Shown piece after piece: positions 41,030 through 49,524 of a stretch of 64,000 nt of DNA. Each line of letters opens with the position of its first letter. Positions within the stretch are counted from its first letter, which is position 1. A model generated the notes under the pieces. The model was not told where the DNA came from. It ran no database searches and saw only the letters and a program-made list of their open reading frames with translations. Made by a program: the position numbers and the translations under genes. The DNA is from an uncultured Bacilli bacterium (GTDB lineage: Bacteria; Bacillota_I; Bacilli_A; RF39; UBA660), in the NCBI GenBank assembly GCA_934101595.1, contig CAKORR010000003.1, forward strand, positions 1 through 64,000, given 5' to 3'.

Positions 41030-41900
41030 AAAGAATTATAAAGATTACTTAATAATCATTGGAAGTTTACTATTTTTATACTTTTCACTAACTAATAATA
41101 AATTAATTAATTCATCAATTATTAATAGTATTAGTCTTTTTATAAAGAAAGTGTTTCCCTCTTTGTTTCCCATGATAATGATAAACAATATTTTATTAGA
41201 TTATAACTTTTCTTATTATATTTCTAAAATATTTAAAGAAAAAGGTATCAAATATTACACTATGTTATTAAGTATAATAAGTGGCTCCCCAAGTAACGCC
41301 ATTATAATAAAAGAACTTTATAAAAATAAGACAATCGATAATGTTATGGCAAATAATTTACTAACCTTCACATATTTTGCAAGTCCCATATTTCTAATTA
41401 CTATGTTATCTACGATCTTTAATTATAAAACAACCATTAAATTAATATTAATAACTTACATATCTAATTTTATTATAAGTATTTTTATACCCTTTAATAA
41501 AATTAATCCCAATTTAAAAAAGAATGAAAACCCATCCCTTTCAATATCTATTTCTAAATGTATGAATACTTTATTAATGATTTTAGGAACCATCACTTTT
41601 TTCATTCTTTTATCAACATTTTTAATAAATATATTTAACTTAGACCCAATTAATCAAGTATTCATAAAGGGATTTTTAGAACTAACACAAGGTTTAAATG
41701 CATTAACAATAATTAACAATATTAAATTAAAAGAGATAATAGCAGTTATGTTTATTTCCTTTGGTGGTTTATCAATACACATGCAAATAAAAAGTATCTT
41801 AAAAGATACTAATTTATCATATAAATACTTTTTATTTGGCAGGCTATTATCAATGATTATTAGTGTATTAATAACTATAACTAGATCTAGCCTTTTCTAA
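41025..41900 (+). CDS. ylbJ: YlbJ-like membrane protein
   Basis: 291 residues from ATG 41025 with GGAGAGAAT upstream; the longer frame from 40944 overlaps the promoter and is unlikely. About eight hydrophobic spans. Conserved pieces of the YlbJ family (sporulation integral membrane protein) are present: KVFPSLFPMIMI, LLSIISGSPSNAIIIKELY, TYFASPIFLITML and VMFISFGGLSIHMQIKSI. YlbJ is required for spore cortex integrity in Bacillus. Here it diverges from the YlbL homologue; in Bacillus subtilis ylbJ and ylbL lie in the same neighbourhood, so the link is conserved. The last 33 bases overlap the convergent pilin-like gene. Confidence 0.82.
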   Translation: MKKNYKDYLIIIGSLLFLYFSLTNNKLINSSIINSISLFIKKVFPSLFPMIMINNILLDYNFSYYISKIFKEKGIKYYTMLLSIISGSPSNAIIIKELYKNKTIDNVMANNLLTFTYFASPIFLITMLSTIFNYKTTIKLILITYISNFIISIFIPFNKINPNLKKNENPSLSISISKCMNTLLMILGTITFFILLSTFLINIFNLDPINQVFIKGFLELTQGLNALTIINNIKLKEIIAVMFISFGGLSIHMQIKSILKDTNLSYKYFLFGRLLSMIISVLITITRSSLF

Positions 41901-42701
41901 AGCAGTTCTGAAGTCGCTTGAATCACAGTTATTTTCGGGAATTATATCATAAATTCCATTTTTATCACAATTTTCCTTAAGTCGATATAATGGTTCACTG
42001 CCTAACGTATATTGCTCTTCACAAGTACCACCGTAAACTATGGCTTTGATGCTTGAAATTCTAAATGGAATTTCAATCACACCAGCAATTTGGCTGTCTT
42101 TATTTATAATATAATATTTTCTAATGATTTGAATATCATTATTATTTTCTCGAATCGCTGAACTGCATCCCATAATTTTTTTTGTATTTTCAAACTTCCA
42201 AGTGTTCATTGTAGAAGTAGAATCTGTAGAAATATGATCATACCCATTTCTTTCATAAATATAATGATCACTAATATGAGCATTTTTCAATTGGATTATG
42301 CCACTATTATATGTTTTAATAATTATTCCATTACAATCTAATCTATCGCATTTATCCTTTATTAACAAAGGGCTCTGTTCAGATTTAGGCTCATGAATCC
42401 CATATGCAAATGCATCTTCTATCCGTCTATTTTCAATTGTGCTGCCGCCAAAGCCTTCTGCAAGTACTACGGAAGCATTTCCGCCATTTTTAGAAAGAGC
42501 ATTTATTTTGTTGATATAATCAGTAACCGTGTATTCTATTTCTTGAATTTTCATATAATTTGAGTACTTTGTATCTATTTTTTTCTTTTGAAATTTAACA
42601 TCACTGATCAATCTATACATAAAAACCATAACACCAGTTAAAAGAACAACTGAGACAAGTAATTCGACTAATGTCATTCCTTTATTATTTACTTTATTCA
42701 A
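41868..42701 (-). CDS. Prepilin-like protein, fourth gene of a pilin-like operon
   Basis: Contains the type III/IV prepilin signal NNKGMTLVELLVSVVLLTGV: basic leader, Gly before Met, Glu at position 5 and a hydrophobic helix. So prepilin peptidase should cut after Gly. The rest (about 260 residues) is an exported domain with several Cys residues (CDRLDCNG, CGGTCEEQ-type spacing). The open frame starts at 42782 inside the upstream gene. TTG 42701 gives a natural short leader, overlaps the upstream stop, and has GGAGG 11 bases upstream; ATG 42719 is the alternative. No pilus assembly ATPase, inner-membrane protein or peptidase gene lies in this window. Confidence 0.75.
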   Translation of the reverse strand: MNKVNNKGMTLVELLVSVVLLTGVMVFMYRLISDVKFQKKKIDTKYSNYMKIQEIEYTVTDYINKINALSKNGGNASVVLAEGFGGSTIENRRIEDAFAYGIHEPKSEQSPLLIKDKCDRLDCNGIIIKTYNSGIIQLKNAHISDHYIYERNGYDHISTDSTSTMNTWKFENTKKIMGCSSAIRENNNDIQIIRKYYIINKDSQIAGVIEIPFRISSIKAIVYGGTCEEQYTLGSEPLYRLKENCDKNGIYDIIPENNCDSSDFRTALEKARSSYSY

Positions 42702-44298
42702 CGGATGAACAGCCTCCATTCCCTCTAACTTTAATTGCATAAGGTGATGATTTAGAACCGTTTCCCGAACATAGTACAACATCTTCTTTCAAATTAATTA
42801 CTGGCCTTACACCATATGATAAATCCCCAGCAACAATCTTAAGTTCACCATTATTAGTTACTGCAAAATAATATGGTGCCATTTTTGTTCCACCGCCACT
42901 AAGTTTCGAGTCCTTTGTTTCAACAAATCCGGCTAAAAACTTATGTGCTGTTGTGTCATTAAAACCATTCATATCTGCCATCCCCTGCGTCATTGTCCAA
43001 AAACTATCTTGTGTTGTTATATTATCGCTAATTTTCTTCTCAGCATTAAATAGATAGAATTCTTTGTTAGCTTTTCCCGCAACTGCACCAGCCATAGCAA
43101 CTTCGTCAGCTGATATTGTTCCCACTGGGTATTTTAATGATTTGTTTCCTTTATTGGTTGTAGCATTTTTGAATTCATTATCGTCAGTAATATTATTGGT
43201 ATTGCTTCCATATGAATAACAACTTAAATTATAAATTGAGTTTTCTTTAAAAATTGCAGCATCTGCGGAGCTCTCACATTTAAGAGTTGGTTTTACAATA
43301 CTAGAACCATTATTATTGTTATAATATAATAATCTACCAATGCCTTTATAATACCTTTGACCCCACTTAAATACGGCTAATTCATATTTTCTTTGTAGTT
43401 TCTTAAAAAAACTATCTTCATCCACATTTGAAATAAAATTTCCAAGCTCAAAATCATCGTTCTTACATCCATTATCAGCAGCTTTATCACACTCGTTAAT
43501 AATGTTTTTATCTCCAACGAATAAGCTTCCCTCTTTTACGAAATCTTTCGGAGAATATGTTTCACCATTGGATAGCACAAAATTTCCTTTTATTACTCTT
43601 TCATAAAAACGATCAGCCTTATTCTTAACTAAAGAATCATGATTATTAAGATATTTATTAATTCCAAAATTATTTCCCAAATCTCCTTTACCTTTTGCAT
43701 ACATGTAACCCATTTTAGAAGGATTCATATTAGTAAAATCATCTAAATATGTTGTGTAACAAGCATAACTATTGCAAATACTTGTATCGTACCCTTCTAA
43801 TATATCTTTTGAATATAATGAAGTGTTTAATATGATTCTTATGCTACCGTCTCCATTTATTCTTATAATACGCCATAATCTTCCAGCAAAAACAACATAA
43901 TTATCATCTTCAGCTCCACGATAATAGTAACTATTCCCAAGATCATCTACAGCCATAAACATTCCTTCCTCTGTTGTGGCCACCTCTAAAAAATCAGGCT
44001 TTTCTCTTTTGTTTAAAGCTTTTTTTATTTCTTCGATATCAAAGCTAACATCTTTAAATGTATCTCCGTATTTTGAATTACCAGTTTTATATTCCTTATA
44101 CTCAGCTTTTAAAAGACAATCTTTGAGAGTATCACCAACAGTGCAGTCGTACGCCATTGGATCTGGTATATTTGCAGTGTACCTCTTTTTCAAATAATAT
44201 TTATTAGTTAATGACATAAGTGTTGCTATCATTAATAGAATAAATACTATAAAAAAACTATATATCATTGAAGTTGAAATAAATCCATTTTTTTTCAT
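42694..44298 (-). CDS. Large prepilin-like surface protein with DUF6273-like domain
   Basis: 534 residues beginning MKKNGFISTSMIYSFFIVFI: a short basic leader, Gly-Phe cleavage site and hydrophobic helix, like prepilins but without Glu at position 5. A large extracytoplasmic domain follows. NYVVFAGRLWRIIRINGDGSIRIIL (about 130-155) and the C-terminal YGVRPVINLKEDVVLCSGNGS are hallmarks of the DUF6273 type of surface protein. Cys residues are frequent and probably pair. It might be an adhesive tip or minor pilin. The AGGTGAGTC site and 15-base gap place it in the same operon as the other pilin-like genes. Confidence 0.72.
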   Translation of the reverse strand: MKKNGFISTSMIYSFFIVFILLMIATLMSLTNKYYLKKRYTANIPDPMAYDCTVGDTLKDCLLKAEYKEYKTGNSKYGDTFKDVSFDIEEIKKALNKREKPDFLEVATTEEGMFMAVDDLGNSYYYRGAEDDNYVVFAGRLWRIIRINGDGSIRIILNTSLYSKDILEGYDTSICNSYACYTTYLDDFTNMNPSKMGYMYAKGKGDLGNNFGINKYLNNHDSLVKNKADRFYERVIKGNFVLSNGETYSPKDFVKEGSLFVGDKNIINECDKAADNGCKNDDFELGNFISNVDEDSFFKKLQRKYELAVFKWGQRYYKGIGRLLYYNNNNGSSIVKPTLKCESSADAAIFKENSIYNLSCYSYGSNTNNITDDNEFKNATTNKGNKSLKYPVGTISADEVAMAGAVAGKANKEFYLFNAEKKISDNITTQDSFWTMTQGMADMNGFNDTTAHKFLAGFVETKDSKLSGGGTKMAPYYFAVTNNGELKIVAGDLSYGVRPVINLKEDVVLCSGNGSKSSPYAIKVRGNGGCSSVE

Positions 44299-44313
44299 GA
44301 CTCACCTCATTTA

Positions 44314-44811
44314 TTATTTTTTTGGACACTCTAAAGTAGCCATTGTTTCTGTACCAGTAATTTTTTCTTTAAAATATGCAATAAACAAATAACGTTCTTT
44401 ATCAGAGCAGCTTTTTATTTCGTCTTTATAACCATATTGATTTTTACATGTAATTACTTTTAAAGATTCTAGATTATTTATATTTTTAATTGTCGGATCA
44501 AGATTGATTGTTCCTTCTTTATTGTGCCACTCATTTCCTATAGGACCAGTTTTATTATATGTTTTAGTTATTAATTTCTTACCTAAATATGTCCCCTCGC
44601 CATATTCGCAACTAAAACCATCTACGTTTTCAAAAAGGTAATTTCTAATATTAATTATTTTTATTTCATCACTAACACCTGTACTGTCTAATCTTCGTTC
44701 TTGAACGCCAATAGATGAAGTATATCCTTTATAAACCGAAAGCAATCCAATCATTAAAATTGCACACATTACAATAGTTTCAACAAAAGAAAAGCCCTTT
44801 TTACTCAGCAT
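44314..44811 (-). CDS. Prepilin-like protein, second gene of the operon
   Basis: 165 residues from ATG 44811, which overlaps the stop of the first pilin gene (TAATG) and has GGAGGAGA upstream. MLSKKGFSFVETIVMCAILM is a clear prepilin signal: Lys-Lys-Gly, cleavage before Phe, Glu at position 5. The exported domain has five or six Cys residues and no recognised fold. Likely a minor pilin. Confidence 0.78.
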   Translation of the reverse strand: MLSKKGFSFVETIVMCAILMIGLLSVYKGYTSSIGVQERRLDSTGVSDEIKIINIRNYLFENVDGFSCEYGEGTYLGKKLITKTYNKTGPIGNEWHNKEGTINLDPTIKNINNLESLKVITCKNQYGYKDEIKSCSDKERYLFIAYFKEKITGTETMATLECPKK

Positions 44812-45296
44812 TAACACACATCTCCTCCCGCTGCATTAAAAGCTTTTGCACTTCTTGCACCTGTGATTTTATTAATTGATAAAACAATCCTTATACGCAA
44901 ATATTCATTTGTTATTGGATTTTTAAATTCCTCACATTCACATTTATGTATTTGACTTTTAGTATCCCACGTATATGCACTTTTTTGAGCTATTAAATTA
45001 CATATACTCATAACATCATTATTCAAAAAGTTTATACTAGGTTTATAAAAAAAAGTTATGTCATAGGTTGTTTCTTCTGAATTACTTCCAGATGTTGGTG
45101 AGATATCATAAAATGCCTTTGGATTTTCATTCGCATATTCAATAGCTTTTTGTTCTATATATGCTACTTTTCTTTTGCATTCTCTAACTTTGTTGTCTTT
45201 AATAACCTTAGAGTAAGATACTACCGCTATAGAAGAAATAATACCTAATACAGCTATTACAGCTAATAATTCAACTAAAGTAAAGCCCTTCTTCAT
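44811..45296 (-). CDS. Major-type prepilin-like protein, first gene of the operon
   Basis: 161 residues. MKKGFTLVELLAVIAVLGII is a textbook type IV prepilin leader with Gly-Phe cleavage and Glu5. The remainder has a helical stem (SYSKVIKDNKVRECKRKVAY) and a C-terminal Cys-rich part (SICNL, CECEEFKN, GGDVC) that could form the disulfide-closed D-region. AGTAGGAGTAAA precedes the ATG. Similar leaders occur on competence (ComGC) and type IV pilins; lacking comGA/GB, I cannot tell which system it serves. Confidence 0.82.
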   Translation of the reverse strand: MKKGFTLVELLAVIAVLGIISSIAVVSYSKVIKDNKVRECKRKVAYIEQKAIEYANENPKAFYDISPTSGSNSEETTYDITFFYKPSINFLNNDVMSICNLIAQKSAYTWDTKSQIHKCECEEFKNPITNEYLRIRIVLSINKITGARSAKAFNAAGGDVC

Positions 45297-45351
45297 TTTA
45301 CTCCTACTTTCCTAATATAACTTTAACATATTAATACTATTTTGTCCATTT

Positions 45352-45373
45352 AAAAAAGCCTATAAATAGGCTT
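45352..45373 (-). terminator. Terminator upstream of the pilin-like operon
   Basis: On the minus strand AAGCCTATTTATAGGCTT followed by TTTTTAAA. It ends the upstream YsxE-like transcript, so the pilin operon needs its own promoter. A TGGACA - 17 bases - TAAAGT arrangement follows it at about 45345-45317. Confidence 0.7.
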
Positions 45374-45424
45374 ATCAAATATACAAAAAAACATTTTATA
45401 CATAATTTATAATAGGTGACTAAG

Positions 45425-45610
45425 ATGAGACTAAGAGGTTGTAATAATGGTGGCTTTTTCACCATAGCAGGAATACTTTTCCTAAGTGTATTAATATTTT
45501 ATCAAACACTTATAACTTTAATCTTTCCGTTTAGATTTAATATATTTATTTTATTAATTGAAGTGAGTTTATTATTCTTCCTCTTCTTTAGAATAATATG
45601 GCCTCACTAA
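45425..45610 (+). CDS. Small hydrophobic protein, candidate gene
   Basis: 61 residues from ATG 45425 with AGGTGA 6 bases upstream (the ORF can start at GTG 45416, which would use up that site). MRLRGCNNGGFFTIAGILFL begins with a basic, Cys/Gly head. Then two hydrophobic segments (about 11-30 and 36-57) follow, so it is membrane-embedded. The composition vaguely resembles small YjcZ-type proteins, but this is not firm. The last 39 bases overlap the convergent YsxE-like gene. Confidence 0.45.
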   Translation: MRLRGCNNGGFFTIAGILFLSVLIFYQTLITLIFPFRFNIFILLIEVSLLFFLFFRIIWPH

Positions 45611-46465
45611 TTCTTCTGTCTTAAATATATAGTCTAAATCGCATCTAATATTTTTACAATTTATAAAAACACTATCTTTAAACTCAATCTTGGGTGGTAG
45701 AGATATAACTATGAAAAATAGTTTTAATTCTGCCTCTGAAAGAGGATACTTTTTTAAGTATTCTTTTAGCAAAACAGAAAAATCATAATTAAAATATTCT
45801 TTCTTATAGAAATTTACTATATCTAGAATGGGAGTGTCTATTCTAGATTTATCCCAACTAATTAGATAATCTTTTTCACCTTTAATAAAATGATCTGTTT
45901 CTAGATTATTATGAATTAAGCTTACCCTCTGCTTAGTTTCATCTTTCACCAAATCATACCAGTCATCTAAATTGTCTTGGCAAAACTTTAAAGCCAAAAA
46001 TATTTTATAAGCATTTCTCATGAATAAGTACTTATCTGGACTTAGAGTACTTTCCATAAATAATGCTTCGTATGTATTATTATAATATTCATTTAAATAA
46101 TTAATGTTACTAATAATATTCTCATAAATTTCTTGATACTTGTCTTTGCTTACTTCTTTAAAATAACTGGTCTTATTATGTAGTAAGCTAACAACATCTA
46201 TTAAATCACTTGCTTTTTGTTCTCTAGGCATATCAGTATCTTTTATATATTCAAATACATTCACACTTCTTCTTGAATGGTCTATTAACTTTGGAAAATA
46301 ATTAAAATTTCTACTTTCTAAATATGAATACAATTCTTTTAAATCTTTTGTCTTTTCTTTTAAAACAAAGTCACCACTAGTCGTTTCAAGAATAGTAGCG
46401 TGACCTTTTATTGTATATTTAAGGGGCTTATAAATATCTTTTAGAACATCGAGACTTTTAGTCAT
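45572..46465 (-). CDS. YsxE/CotS-like kinase-fold protein
   Basis: 297 residues with a phosphotransferase fold. The N-lobe strand is FVLKEKTKDLKEL (Lys for ATP), the central NVFEYIKDTD is the hinge, the catalytic loop is SLIHNNLETDHFI (His-Asn-Asn in place of H-G-D), and LISWDKSRIDTPILDIVNFY carries the metal-binding Asp motif. These are features of the aminoglycoside-phosphotransferase-like CotS/YsxE proteins that associate with spore coats. Upstream is a LysM protein like SpoVID, and in Bacillus spoVID is directly followed by ysxE, so synteny supports the call. The start overlaps the upstream stop. Catalytic residues are altered, so activity is doubtful. Confidence 0.68.
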   Translation of the reverse strand: MTKSLDVLKDIYKPLKYTIKGHATILETTSGDFVLKEKTKDLKELYSYLESRNFNYFPKLIDHSRRSVNVFEYIKDTDMPREQKASDLIDVVSLLHNKTSYFKEVSKDKYQEIYENIISNINYLNEYYNNTYEALFMESTLSPDKYLFMRNAYKIFLALKFCQDNLDDWYDLVKDETKQRVSLIHNNLETDHFIKGEKDYLISWDKSRIDTPILDIVNFYKKEYFNYDFSVLLKEYLKKYPLSEAELKLFFIVISLPPKIEFKDSVFINCKNIRCDLDYIFKTEELVRPYYSKEEEE

Positions 46466-47144
46466 CTTCTAATATTATTAATTTATCTCCTGGCATTATT
46501 TTACTTAAATCATTATACTCACTGATATTATCCTTACTACATTTGTAAAGTTCACATATAGTATCAATGGTTTCAGTATCTTTTACAATATGAACATGAA
46601 AAGTTTTATAGCTATCGGTAGCTTTACTAATTGTTTCATTTACTATGACTTCATTTATATTGTCCCTTTTTAATTCATCTGGGAATTGTTCTTCTTTAGA
46701 GTCATTTTCATCTGCTTTTTCTTCAACTATATCTTCTTCAACAGGTTCATTTTCACGCATTACAATCTCATTTTCAATAGTGGGGTCTTCCTCCGGCTTT
46801 ACAAAAATTTCCTCCTTTTTTTCTTCTTCTTGAGCAGTTACTGTAAACTCTATCATTACTTTTAAAACATTTTCATTTAGTATTTCATAAGAAAAATCAG
46901 TTATATTAAATTTAATAGAGTCCTTTACTAAATTTTCTGGTATGTCTATAGAAAATGGCAAAGTATAATCGAATTTTTCTTTATTAACGCTAAGCTCATG
47001 AGTTTTATATTCTCCACTTACTAAGAAATTACCAAGTATTTCAGTATCATTTATGCTAAGTTCATGTTCCAAAGAAATGCTTGTAATTTCTTTTATTTTA
47101 CTATCAAATTTAATTTCTTTAGTATAAGGTATTACACAATTCAT
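46458..47144 (-). CDS. SpoVID-like protein with C-terminal LysM domain
   Basis: 228 residues. The N-terminal about 100 (EITSISLEHELSINDTEI, then FLVSGEYKTHELSV, FSIDIPENL) matches the beta domain of SpoVID/DUF3794-type proteins, which assemble the spore coat in Bacillus. A long acidic, disordered linker follows. The last 45 residues form a LysM domain (HIVKDTETIDTICELYKCSK, ISEYNDLSKIMPGDKLIIL) expected to bind N-acetylglucosamine polymers. Bacillus SpoVID has the same order (N-terminal domain, acidic linker, C-terminal LysM). GGAGGATTGATTTT precedes the ATG. It is coupled to the YsxE-like gene. Confidence 0.7.
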   Translation of the reverse strand: MNCVIPYTKEIKFDSKIKEITSISLEHELSINDTEILGNFLVSGEYKTHELSVNKEKFDYTLPFSIDIPENLVKDSIKFNITDFSYEILNENVLKVMIEFTVTAQEEEKKEEIFVKPEEDPTIENEIVMRENEPVEEDIVEEKADENDSKEEQFPDELKRDNINEVIVNETISKATDSYKTFHVHIVKDTETIDTICELYKCSKDNISEYNDLSKIMPGDKLIILEDD

Positions 47145-47201
47145 AAAATCAATCCTCCTAATAAAAGCTATGTTAAAAAGATTTTTTTATGAAGAAAAAA
47201 T

Positions 47202-47288
47202 AAAAAAACCAGTTTTTTAAAAACTGGTCACTTTTTTAATTCCCTACTGTGGCAAGGGTATTCCAACTTTTTTGAGACACTATGTCTC
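47202..47288 (-). ncRNA. Candidate small RNA or attenuated leader upstream of the SpoVID-like gene
   Basis: A promoter at 47295-47322 would start a minus-strand transcript near 47288. It folds first into GAGACATAGTGTCTC, then perhaps CCCT...AGGG, and ends in the stem CCAGTTTTT / AAAAACTGG followed by TTTTTTT at 47208-47202. The product would be about 87 bases. It matches no RNA family I know. Since the terminator is about 60 bases before the ATG at 47144, it may instead be a terminator-controlled leader of that gene. The stem is also usable by transcription from the plus strand. Confidence 0.5.
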
Positions 47289-47294
47289 ATTAAT

Positions 47295-47322
47295 ATTATA
47301 ATACTCATATAATGTATCACAA
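47295..47322 (-). promoter_or_regulatory. Promoter of the candidate small RNA / SpoVID-like operon
   Basis: On the minus strand TTGTGA (47322-47317), a 16-base spacer, and a perfect TATAAT (47300-47295). It lies just after the end of the methyltransferase gene, 20 bases from its stop. Confidence 0.6.
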
Positions 47323-47341
47323 TAATTAAAATATGTAGAGA

Positions 47342-48217
47342 TTAATCTAAATGATACTTTGAAAATCTTGCATAAATTCCGCAAGGAAGAATAAGCTCAC
47401 TTTCCTTTTCTTTGATTCCCAACTCATCACTATCTAAAAAGCCTTTTTTGCTTTTCATTACCGTTAATCTTAAAATATCTTCCAACACTGTTTTAGATAA
47501 ACCAGTTGTATAAGAATTAATTATAAATAGTAATGGATCATCAGATAAAAGTTCATTGCACAATTTAACTAAATTAAATAGTTCTTTTTCGAGAGTCCAA
47601 ACTTCATTTTTTGCTCCTCTTCCAAAACTTGGAGGATCCATTAAAATAATATCGTATTTATTGCCTCTTCTAATTTCCCTTTTTACAAATTTAACACAAT
47701 CATCTACAATAAACCTAATATTTTTATCACTAACCTTACTAGACAAAGTGTTTTCTTTAGCCCAATCTATCATTCCCCGAGAAGAATCAACATGAACTAC
47801 TGAGGCATTTTCCATTAAAGCTGCAACCGAAGCAGCACCAGTATAAGCAAACAAATTTAAAACTTTTACTGGGCGATTGGCTAACTTTATAGTTTTTCTT
47901 ATTATATTCCAATTATATGCTTGTTCTGGAAACAAACCTGTGTGTTTAAAGTTCATTAATTTTAAATTAAAAGTCATATCTTGGTATTTTATTTGCCAGT
48001 TTCTTAAATTAGGATTTAATACTTCCCAGTGCCCTCCACCTGTATTACTACGATGATAAATAGCATCTACCTTATTCCATAATTCAGGATGTCTTTTTTC
48101 ATTCCATATAATTTGAGGATCAGGTCTAAGCAAAATATATTTATTCCATTTTTCAAGCTTTTCACCATCGGCCATATCAAGTATTGTATAATCTTCAAAA
48201 TCATTTACGATTTTCAT
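47342..48217 (-). CDS. SAM-dependent rRNA methyltransferase (RlmI/RlmK-like)
   Basis: 291 residues. The Rossmann methyltransferase core holds LNLFAYTGAASVAALMENASV (SAM loop), HVDSSRGMIDWAKEN and YDIILMDPPSFGRG, with the DPPSFGRG motif typical of the RlmI/RlmK branch. The N-terminal part (LLRPDPQIIWNEKRHPELWN, GGGHWEVLN) lacks a PUA domain and is of a type seen in several Firmicutes and bacteroidetal class I enzymes. So the exact target nucleotide cannot be given. GGAGAATTTAA precedes the ATG. It overlaps the upstream membrane-protein gene by 17 bases. Confidence 0.82.
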   Translation of the reverse strand: MKIVNDFEDYTILDMADGEKLEKWNKYILLRPDPQIIWNEKRHPELWNKVDAIYHRSNTGGGHWEVLNPNLRNWQIKYQDMTFNLKLMNFKHTGLFPEQAYNWNIIRKTIKLANRPVKVLNLFAYTGAASVAALMENASVVHVDSSRGMIDWAKENTLSSKVSDKNIRFIVDDCVKFVKREIRRGNKYDIILMDPPSFGRGAKNEVWTLEKELFNLVKLCNELLSDDPLLFIINSYTTGLSKTVLEDILRLTVMKSKKGFLDSDELGIKEKESELILPCGIYARFSKYHLD

Positions 48218-48737
48218 TTAAATTCTCCAAATATAATATTAATGGATCAACTAATTCAAGTATACCATTTATAAAAAAGAAATAGCCAAATACTAACACT
48301 TTTATTTCTGATGTATAATATAAATTAAGCGATGATAATAACCCTGCTAATACAAAGATTGATAGTGTAGCCATTTGGATTATCCACGCTTTATTCTTTC
48401 GATCATGATAATAATCAGCTTTTTTAAGTCTAACAAATGATAATAATGCCACAAATAACATTAATACAAGCGCTGAATTAATACTCTTTTTAAAGTTTAA
48501 AAAGATTGATAATATAGCTACTAATGTACAAGCTATAAAAGTATACAAGCTTTCTAAATCTTTATCTTTATGAGTATATATAAAACATACTAAGTTAAAT
48601 ATACCAATTGTTAAAAATGATAAAAAAATTGTTCTTTTAAAATTTACTAGCTTTAAAATTGGGAGAGAAATTATAACTATTCCAATTATCATTGATAATA
48701 TTGCTAAAATTATTGATATTTTTTGCTTTCTTTTCAT
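48201..48737 (-). CDS. Polytopic membrane protein, HdeD-like shape
   Basis: 178 residues with about six hydrophobic segments (8-28, 36-54, 64-82, 86-103, 118-137, 145-165), arranged as pairs with short loops, and a basic centre (RLKKADYYHDRKNK). The layout resembles HdeD/DUF308 membrane proteins, but no motif confirms it. GGAAGGATAAAA precedes the ATG. It lies 3 bases after uppS and overlaps the methyltransferase, so the three form one transcription unit. Confidence 0.6.
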   Translation of the reverse strand: MKRKQKISIILAILSMIIGIVIISLPILKLVNFKRTIFLSFLTIGIFNLVCFIYTHKDKDLESLYTFIACTLVAILSIFLNFKKSINSALVLMLFVALLSFVRLKKADYYHDRKNKAWIIQMATLSIFVLAGLLSSLNLYYTSEIKVLVFGYFFFINGILELVDPLILYLENLNENRK

Positions 48738-48739
48738 TT

Positions 48740-49447
48740 TTATCCTTCCTTTATTCCACCGAATCTTCTTTCTCGATCATTATATATTTCTAAAGCTTTG
48801 TCAAAATCTTCATTTTGAAAAGCTGGAAAATATGTTTTAGGAAAATAAAACTCAGCATAAGATGCTTGATATAACATAAAGCCACTTAATCTATATTCAC
48901 CACTTGTTCTAATAAGTAAATCAATTGGTGGTAGATTTTGATAAAGATATTTATTAAATAAATCTTCATTAATAAGATCCTTATCTAATTTTTTATCTAA
49001 AACATCATTTACTATTCTTTTAGTCGCATCTACTATTTCTTTTCGACCATCATAATTTATACAAATATTAAAAATACCCTTTTCATTATCTTTGGTTTCC
49101 TCTTCGACTTCTTCCATTATTTTTATAACTCTTTCTGGAAGAGGATAATCTTTTATTCCTGAAAAAACTATTTTTATGTTTTCTCTTTTTAATTCTTTAC
49201 TATATTTTTTAAAGCCTTTAACAAACAATTCCATCAAAAATGATACTTCTTCTTTGCTTCTTTTAAAGTTTTCACAAGAAAATGCATAAACACTAAATAC
49301 TTTTACACCTTTATTAATTATATATTTACATAAATCATGTAATCTTGAAAATCCAGCCCTATGTCCTTCACTTCTTGTTAATCCTTTTTCTTTGGCCCAT
49401 CTACCATTACCATCAAGTATAAACGCTACATGCTTTGGTATTTCCAT
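48740..49447 (-). CDS. uppS: Isoprenyl transferase (undecaprenyl diphosphate synthase)
   Basis: A 235-residue cis-prenyltransferase adding isopentenyl units to farnesyl diphosphate to make the C55 lipid carrier. Diagnostic regions: HVAFILDGNGRWAKEKGLTR (catalytic Asp), SEGHRAGFSRLHD, VYAFSCENFKRSKEEVSFLM, DLLIRTSGEYRLSGFMLYQ and YAEFYFPKTYFP. One difference is IRTSGEYRLSGFM, where most enzymes have RLSNFL. GTGGTGAAATA precedes the ATG. Complements UppP at 32399; both feed wall synthesis. Confidence 0.94.
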   Translation of the reverse strand: MEIPKHVAFILDGNGRWAKEKGLTRSEGHRAGFSRLHDLCKYIINKGVKVFSVYAFSCENFKRSKEEVSFLMELFVKGFKKYSKELKRENIKIVFSGIKDYPLPERVIKIMEEVEEETKDNEKGIFNICINYDGRKEIVDATKRIVNDVLDKKLDKDLINEDLFNKYLYQNLPPIDLLIRTSGEYRLSGFMLYQASYAEFYFPKTYFPAFQNEDFDKALEIYNDRERRFGGIKEG

Positions 49448-49524
49448 TATTTCACCACTTTCACATTATAATTATACTATACATAATTATTTTATGGTAT
49501 AATTTTTTTATAGGATGGTGAAAT

